A DNA stretch of 64,000 nucleotides from Flavobacteriales bacterium (GTDB lineage Bacteria; Bacteroidota; Bacteroidia; Flavobacteriales_F; PHOS-HE28): NCBI GenBank assembly GCA_019912395.1, contig JAIOIH010000049.1, positions 62,001-126,000 of the forward strand, in the 5' to 3' direction. Of the stretch, positions 60,168 through 64,000 are shown one piece after another. The notes under the pieces are model-generated. The model was not told the origin of the DNA. It ran no database searches and saw nothing but the letters and a program-made list of their open reading frames with translations. Both the position numbers and the translations under genes were made by a program. Every line of letters begins with the position of its first letter. Positions within the stretch are counted from its first letter, which is position 1.

Positions 60168-61007
60168 ATGCGCGATCTCATCATCCCAGCCCTACTTATC
60201 GCTGCGCTTTCCGGTTGCGATATCATCGATCAGCCCAAGGAAGACCTGGCCACACCCACACCGCCGGGCGGTGGGAACGTGACCCGCAACGTGTTGTTGG
60301 AGGACTGCACGGGCTTCCGTTGCAATAATTGTCCGGATGCCGCTACCCGAGCCATGCAGCTAAAGGGTATCTACGGTGATCGCCTGGTGGTAGTAGGCGT
60401 TCACATGGTGAACACCTTTGCAGAACCATTGCCGCCCAATTTTCTAACTGATTTTCGCACTCCTGCCGGGGCAGCATACGAGCAGACCTTCGACATATCT
60501 GCCTTGCCCACCGGCTTGATCAATCGCAAGAAGATCAATGGTAGCTGGCTCGTGAGCCGATACAGTTGGAGCACCGCCACTGCGGGAATGATCGACCAGG
60601 CGGCAGACATCGATCTGCGGATCGATACGCTGAGTTATGACGCCACTACGAACACGGTGTCGGGAAACATTACGGGAGTTGTGCTCCACCCACTCCCAAC
60701 AGCGCACAACATCACCATCTACCTCACGGAGGATAGCGTAATGGACTGGCAGATCGATGGACAGACCTACTTGTCCGACTATGTACACCGCCATGTTCTT
60801 CGAGGCGCATTGAACAGCCCATGGGGAGGGTCGTTCATGGCCGCCACTGATCAGGTGGGCGATACGATCAGTCTTCCCTTCAGCTACCCGTTGCCTAGCA
60901 ATGTGCTCCAGCCGGATAATTGTGCGCTTGTGGCCTATGTGTACAGTACCAGCGGAGCGGACCAGTACGAAGTGAAGCAAGTGACCGAGCGGAAGTTCAC
61001 CCCGTGA
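60168..61007 (+). CDS. Omp28-related lipoprotein
   Basis: 279 residues. The lipobox is ALSGC (residues 13-17). The mature region starts with a Pro/Thr-rich linker and then VLLEDCTGFRCNNCPDAATRAMQLKGIYGDRLVVVGVHMVN, an Omp28-type thioredoxin-like domain with the CNNC motif, and TFDISALPTGLINRKK, followed by a beta-rich half. It starts three bases after DUF6029 so the two are one operon. Its localisation would be the outer membrane. Confidence 0.82.
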   Translation: MRDLIIPALLIAALSGCDIIDQPKEDLATPTPPGGGNVTRNVLLEDCTGFRCNNCPDAATRAMQLKGIYGDRLVVVGVHMVNTFAEPLPPNFLTDFRTPAGAAYEQTFDISALPTGLINRKKINGSWLVSRYSWSTATAGMIDQAADIDLRIDTLSYDATTNTVSGNITGVVLHPLPTAHNITIYLTEDSVMDWQIDGQTYLSDYVHRHVLRGALNSPWGGSFMAATDQVGDTISLPFSYPLPSNVLQPDNCALVAYVYSTSGADQYEVKQVTERKFTP

Positions 61008-61188
61008 GCGACTCTTGCATTGCAGCCACATACCGATCCCCGGTCCGGATCGTTACTCCCTGAATGTGGCGTTTCCGGTCAGGAGGGCAAGTTCTCAACG
61101 ATCCCCCCGGGCTGTTGCAATATTCTCAAGACGGACTTACCTTCAACCCACGTTTCGGACTGCAAGCCGTTGCCAACTTGGAACCATC

Positions 61189-61404
61189 ATGAAGGAAAAT
61201 GGCAGGAAGATGCTGGAGCTCAGCCAGCAGGTGCTACAAAAAGTAAGCTTCGATCCGAGGCTCTTCCAGAAGGAACTGGTGAAAGCCGCTCGCTGGGTCG
61301 GTGCACGGGATCAACTCCTCCTCAAGGCTTGGTGCTTGGCCACCTTCGGGCACATGTACAAGGACGTGATCTTGGAAGTGTTCCAACGGAGCATGCGTGC
61401 GTGA
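61189..61404 (+). CDS. Small protein of 71 residues
   Basis: ATG 61189 opens MKENGRKMLELSQQVLQKVSFDPRLFQKELVKAARWVGARDQLLLKAWCLATFGHMYKDVILEVFQRSMRA. The central part LFQKELVKAARWV...LLLKAWCLATFG resembles, by recall, a family of short Bacteroidota proteins of about 70 residues with a conserved Lys-Trp-Cys region; it looks wholly helical. No signal peptide. Function unknown. A longer frame from 61015 is possible but its start region is not similar. Confidence 0.55.
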   Translation: MKENGRKMLELSQQVLQKVSFDPRLFQKELVKAARWVGARDQLLLKAWCLATFGHMYKDVILEVFQRSMRA

Positions 61405-61536
61405 CCGGCGACCGGTGCCGACGACAGTTGCTTTTGCGGACCGCGGACGTGGGGCTTTGGGCTTCAGATCTCCAAGACGGGTACTTGGTTGCGAATGCTC
61501 GTGGACGGGTTACTTGTGCTGCCATCGGCCGGGTAC

Positions 61537-61917
61537 TCACGCCTTGACCCGTTGCCGCCAGCGCAGGAAAGCGTAACCGATCAGTGCACCCATGCTATCC
61601 GCCAAAAGGTCCCACGCGTCGCCGTGCCGCCCCTCGCCCATGCATTCCTGCAGCAGCTCGATCACCGCACCATAGAGGATCGCCAGGAGAAGGCCGATGA
61701 CCAAAGGTTGGGCCGACGAGCGCCACATGCGCATGTCGGCCAATGCCAAGCCCAGCAGCACGCTTTGAACACCGAACAGGAAGGCATGCACGAACTTGTC
61801 CACATGCAATAGGTCCGCCAAAGGCCACGAAGGCACTTCGCTTGCGGGCATCAGCGTGAGCACCAAAATGCCCAGTGTCCAAAGCACGGCCCATGGCGCC
61901 GCTCGCCGCATGTTCAT
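61537..61917 (-). CDS. VanZ family membrane protein
   Basis: 126 residues with four membrane helices. The VanZ pattern is VLTLMPASEVPSWPLADLLHVDKFVHAFLFGVQSVLLGLAL and IELLQECMGEGRHGDAWDLLADSMGALIGYAFLRW, including the HxxD/K and (D/E)xxGDxxDxxAN-like ends. The role is poorly known. In Bacteroidota such a gene commonly follows gcvH, as here (29 bases away). Confidence 0.88.
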   Translation of the reverse strand: MNMRRAAPWAVLWTLGILVLTLMPASEVPSWPLADLLHVDKFVHAFLFGVQSVLLGLALADMRMWRSSAQPLVIGLLLAILYGAVIELLQECMGEGRHGDAWDLLADSMGALIGYAFLRWRQRVKA

Positions 61918-61946
61918 GCCTCGGGATCGATGTGCCGGGCCTGCGC

Positions 61947-62324
61947 TCAGCCTATGGTCTCCCGGTACTGCTCGGCAGTCAACAGACCTTCGATCTCCTC
62001 CCGGTCGGCGAGCTTCACCCGTACCAACCAGCCGGTGCCGTAGGGATCCTTGTTCACCGCTGCCGGATCGTCCGCCAAGGCGGGGTTCACCTCCAGGACC
62101 TTGCCCGAAAGGGGCATGAACAGATCGCTCACCGTCTTCACGGCCTCGATCGTGCCGAAGACCGCCTCCTGCTCCACATCCTCACCCTCCGTGTTGATGT
62201 CCACGAACACGATATCGCCAAGTTCGCTTTGCGCATGGTCCGTAATACCGACGACGGCCTCATCGCCTTCAATACGGACCCATTCATGGTCCTTGGTGTA
62301 CTTCAATTCCGCTGGGGTGTTCAT
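61947..62324 (-). CDS. gcvH: Glycine cleavage system H protein
   Basis: 125 residues. [37 protein letters not shown] is followed by the lipoyl-lysine motif [22 protein letters not shown]. It shuttles the aminomethyl group between the P and T proteins of the glycine cleavage system. It sits between sprA and vanZ on the same strand, a linkage known from Bacteroidota. Confidence 0.96.
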   Translation of the reverse strand: MNTPAELKYTKDHEWVRIEGDEAVVGITDHAQSELGDIVFVDINTEGEDVEQEAVFGTIEAVKTVSDLFMPLSGKVLEVNPALADDPAAVNKDPYGTGWLVRVKLADREEIEGLLTAEQYRETIG

Positions 62325-62370
62325 CTGTTCGTATGGGTAGGTTCGTTGATCGTCACTGCAAAGATGCTCG

Positions 62371-64000
62371 TCATTGCGTCAATGTAAAGCGAAGACTGAC
62401 CCCGATGTTGGTATTGGCGCTCGGGAAGGAGGTGCTGATCACGGGCTTGTTGATCACCCGCTCATAGAAAGCGCGCAGGTTCAGGCGTTGGTCGATCACG
62501 TAATCCACACTGGTCTTGATGGAGATGATGTCCTGCCCGGCGGTCACCTGGTTCTGCATCTCCTCCATCTTGCGGATCACCGTGTTGTTCTGCCTCCAGC
62601 TCAGGTCCACCCGCAGGTTGAGGTCGCTCTGGGGCGTCTTGCCGCCCAGCTGGAAGGGGAATTTCACGTTCTTGAACCGATAGCCGCTGCCGATCACGTA
62701 CTCCTTGCCGCGCACCTCGGTCACCTGGTAGTTCGTTAGGCCCAGGCTCAGGTTGCGGTCGCGGTTGTACTCGAACTTCGCGATCAGGCTGTTCTGCAAG
62801 GTGGCGTCGAAGTTGATGAACGGATGCATCACCTCGGAGATAGTGACCACCGAGATCTGTCGCTCGGGCAGGAAGTTGCCGCCCGCGTCCAGTACACTGC
62901 CGCCAGGTTCGTACAACAAGTTGGTTTGGTACCCTCCGATGTTGAAGGTGCTCCGATAGCTGTGCTTCACGGAGAAGGTGCGGAAGAGTTTCTTGAAGAA
63001 CTCCAGCTTGGTGAGGCCATCGTAGGTGATGTCCCAGTTGGGCAAGGGCACCAACTTAAAGGGGTTCAACGTCACCTTCTCCGCGCTCTTGCCGGAGTAG
63101 GCGGCGAGGAAGGAGCTGATCACCACCTCCTGGCTCGTGGCCCCGTACCCGCTCCAGTAGAGGCTGTCCGTGGGACTGCTGCGGTCCATGTCGGCACGGC
63201 CCAGGCGTTCGCTGATGATCGGCCGGTTGTTCAGCATCTGCGTGAAGATGTTGTTCACGAAGTTCTCGTCATCGTGGCTGAAGGTCGTGGCCCAATTGAT
63301 GGTGCTCACGCTGAAGTTGCCGAACTCACGCGGGCTATCGTTCACGTAGCGCTGCTCGGTCTGGTTCCACCGGAAGAAGGAGCTGCGGTTCTCGCTCTGG
63401 GTGCGCGTGGCCATCAATTCGATGCGCATGCTCTTGAAGGGCTCCAACGAGAGCCGTCCGTTGATCGTCTCGGTACGCGTATTGGTATAGGGGTTGAAGA
63501 TGCTGGGCGTTTGCACGAGCCATCCCTTGCCTGCGGCCTCACTGGCGAAATCACGCACGTAGTTGCCACTGAGGTCCTGGTTCTGCTCACCGAGGATGAA
63601 GCCGAAGCCTGGTGCGCCAAAGCCTTGGTCCATGCCGAGGACGTTACTTCCGCGTCCCCAGCCGGGCAGCAGGATCCCGCTGTTCTGGCTATAGGTGAAG
63701 GTACCTGTACGGATCGTCATCAGCACGCGGGCCAAGCCCTCCAGCGGATTGATCTTCAGGCCGGTCTTCTCCGGTTCCTCCGTTCCCGTCTTCGCTGGTG
63801 TGCCTGACTTGCGTGAGGTGGGCCGGGACCTCCCGCGGGCCTTGTCGTTGATCTTCTTGAGGTACTTGAACTTATTGTAGAGGCTCACGAAGTTGAATTG
63901 CCCGTTCAGGTTGATGTTCCGGGAGTTCTGGATGGTGTTCCCGATGCTGTCCTGCGTCAGGGGGGCCCGGTCCCACTTGTATCCTGCACCGTAGGTGGCG
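62371..64000 (-). CDS. sprA: Cell surface protein SprA (T9SS translocon), C-terminal part
   Basis: At least 543 codons on the minus strand; the frame is open through the right edge, so the N-terminus (most of the ~2,400-residue family length) lies outside. The visible part contains [68 protein letters not shown], and many barrel strands with aromatic ends, closing with [10 protein letters not shown]. SprA/Sov is the giant outer-membrane barrel through which T9SS cargo passes. The open frame reads across a GTG at 63888 without interruption, so that codon is not a start. Confidence 0.88.
   Translation of the reverse strand, partial: ATYGAGYKWDRAPLTQDSIGNTIQNSRNINLNGQFNFVSLYNKFKYLKKINDKARGRSRPTSRKSGTPAKTGTEEPEKTGLKINPLEGLARVLMTIRTGTFTYSQNSGILLPGWGRGSNVLGMDQGFGAPGFGFILGEQNQDLSGNYVRDFASEAAGKGWLVQTPSIFNPYTNTRTETINGRLSLEPFKSMRIELMATRTQSENRSSFFRWNQTEQRYVNDSPREFGNFSVSTINWATTFSHDDENFVNNIFTQMLNNRPIISERLGRADMDRSSPTDSLYWSGYGATSQEVVISSFLAAYSGKSAEKVTLNPFKLVPLPNWDITYDGLTKLEFFKKLFRTFSVKHSYRSTFNIGGYQTNLLYEPGGSVLDAGGNFLPERQISVVTISEVMHPFINFDATLQNSLIAKFEYNRDRNLSLGLTNYQVTEVRGKEYVIGSGYRFKNVKFPFQLGGKTPQSDLNLRVDLSWRQNNTVIRKMEEMQNQVTAGQDIISIKTSVDYVIDQRLNLRAFYERVINKPVISTSFPSANTNIGVSLRFTLTQ

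Noticed and set aside
61032-61050. Small inverted repeat CGATCC/GGATCG after the Omp28 lipoprotein gene as terminator
   Set aside because: Only six pairs and no T-run; too weak to call.
63888-63890. GTG as the start of the right-edge gene
   Set aside because: The frame is open and SprA-like on the upstream side up to 64000, so this is an internal valine codon.

Overview
The window is a GC-rich (roughly 60%) chromosomal segment from a free-living aerobic member of the Bacteroidota, most likely a Flavobacteriales lineage. The signs are: type IX secretion (T9SS) C-terminal sorting domains on four secreted proteins; a SprA (T9SS translocon) gene at the right edge linked to gcvH and vanZ; a complete alternative complex III operon fused to a caa3/cbb-like coxBA pair; Omp28, DUF6029, HU-CCDC81 and DUF4397 proteins; almost no Shine-Dalgarno sites; and repeated promoter elements of the Bacteroidota type (TAnnTTTG or TAnnTTCG at -7).

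Layout. 1-985: a DUF4397 secreted protein running off the left edge. 1370-7436: a tightly overlapping carotenoid/light-stress operon (crtI, crtB, idi, photolyase, a 55-residue protein, an SRPBCC protein, crtZ, a lycopene cyclase), predicted to make zeaxanthin from GGPP and to repair UV damage. 7566-13058: a YCII protein, a cystathionine gamma-synthase, a T9SS-secreted M43 metalloprotease and a two-gene lipoprotein/secreted-protein pair. 13117-15990: polA, with a 15-bp perfect hairpin in its upstream leader. 16309-17043: an isolated AT-rich methyltransferase, probably acquired. 17244-21870: promoter, attenuator-like hairpin and rimP-nusA-infB. 22274-34685: a SPOR protein, then actABCDEF-coxBA, the quinol-to-oxygen respiratory chain. 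34696-37396: a membrane-barrel-like protein, ruvB and queG. 37498-40337 (minus): cysC-cysD-cysN for sulfate activation. 40431-52986: mixed housekeeping genes (deoC, dprA, a TonB receptor, kdsB, HU-CCDC81/SPOR, prxQ, thioesterase, GT9, tatD, ansA). 53037-53124: tRNA-Ser(GGA), followed by about 500 bp of noncoding repeats that reuse the tRNA 3' end. 53651-61007: dusB and a secreted-protein cluster (T9SS proteins, an Omp28-type protein, TlpA, DUF6029, Omp28 lipoprotein). 61189-64000: a small protein, then vanZ, gcvH and sprA on the minus strand.

How the genes work together. The act-cox operon is a whole electron-transfer path: quinol is oxidised by ActC/ActF-ActB, electrons pass to the ActA/ActE haems and on to CoxB CuA and CoxA. 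A Fur/PerR-like 7-1-7 palindrome lies upstream of it. The envelope genes (T9SS cargo, SprA, Omp28/TlpA/DUF6029, SPOR proteins) fit an organism that invests in surface-secreted proteins.

No phage, CRISPR array, transposase or defence system was seen. The least explained parts are the tRNA-Ser tail repeat array, the Omp28-TlpA-DUF6029 cluster, the small protein in the carotenoid operon and several strong palindromes/hairpins in control regions. No computation was run: all family assignments are from reading the sequences.
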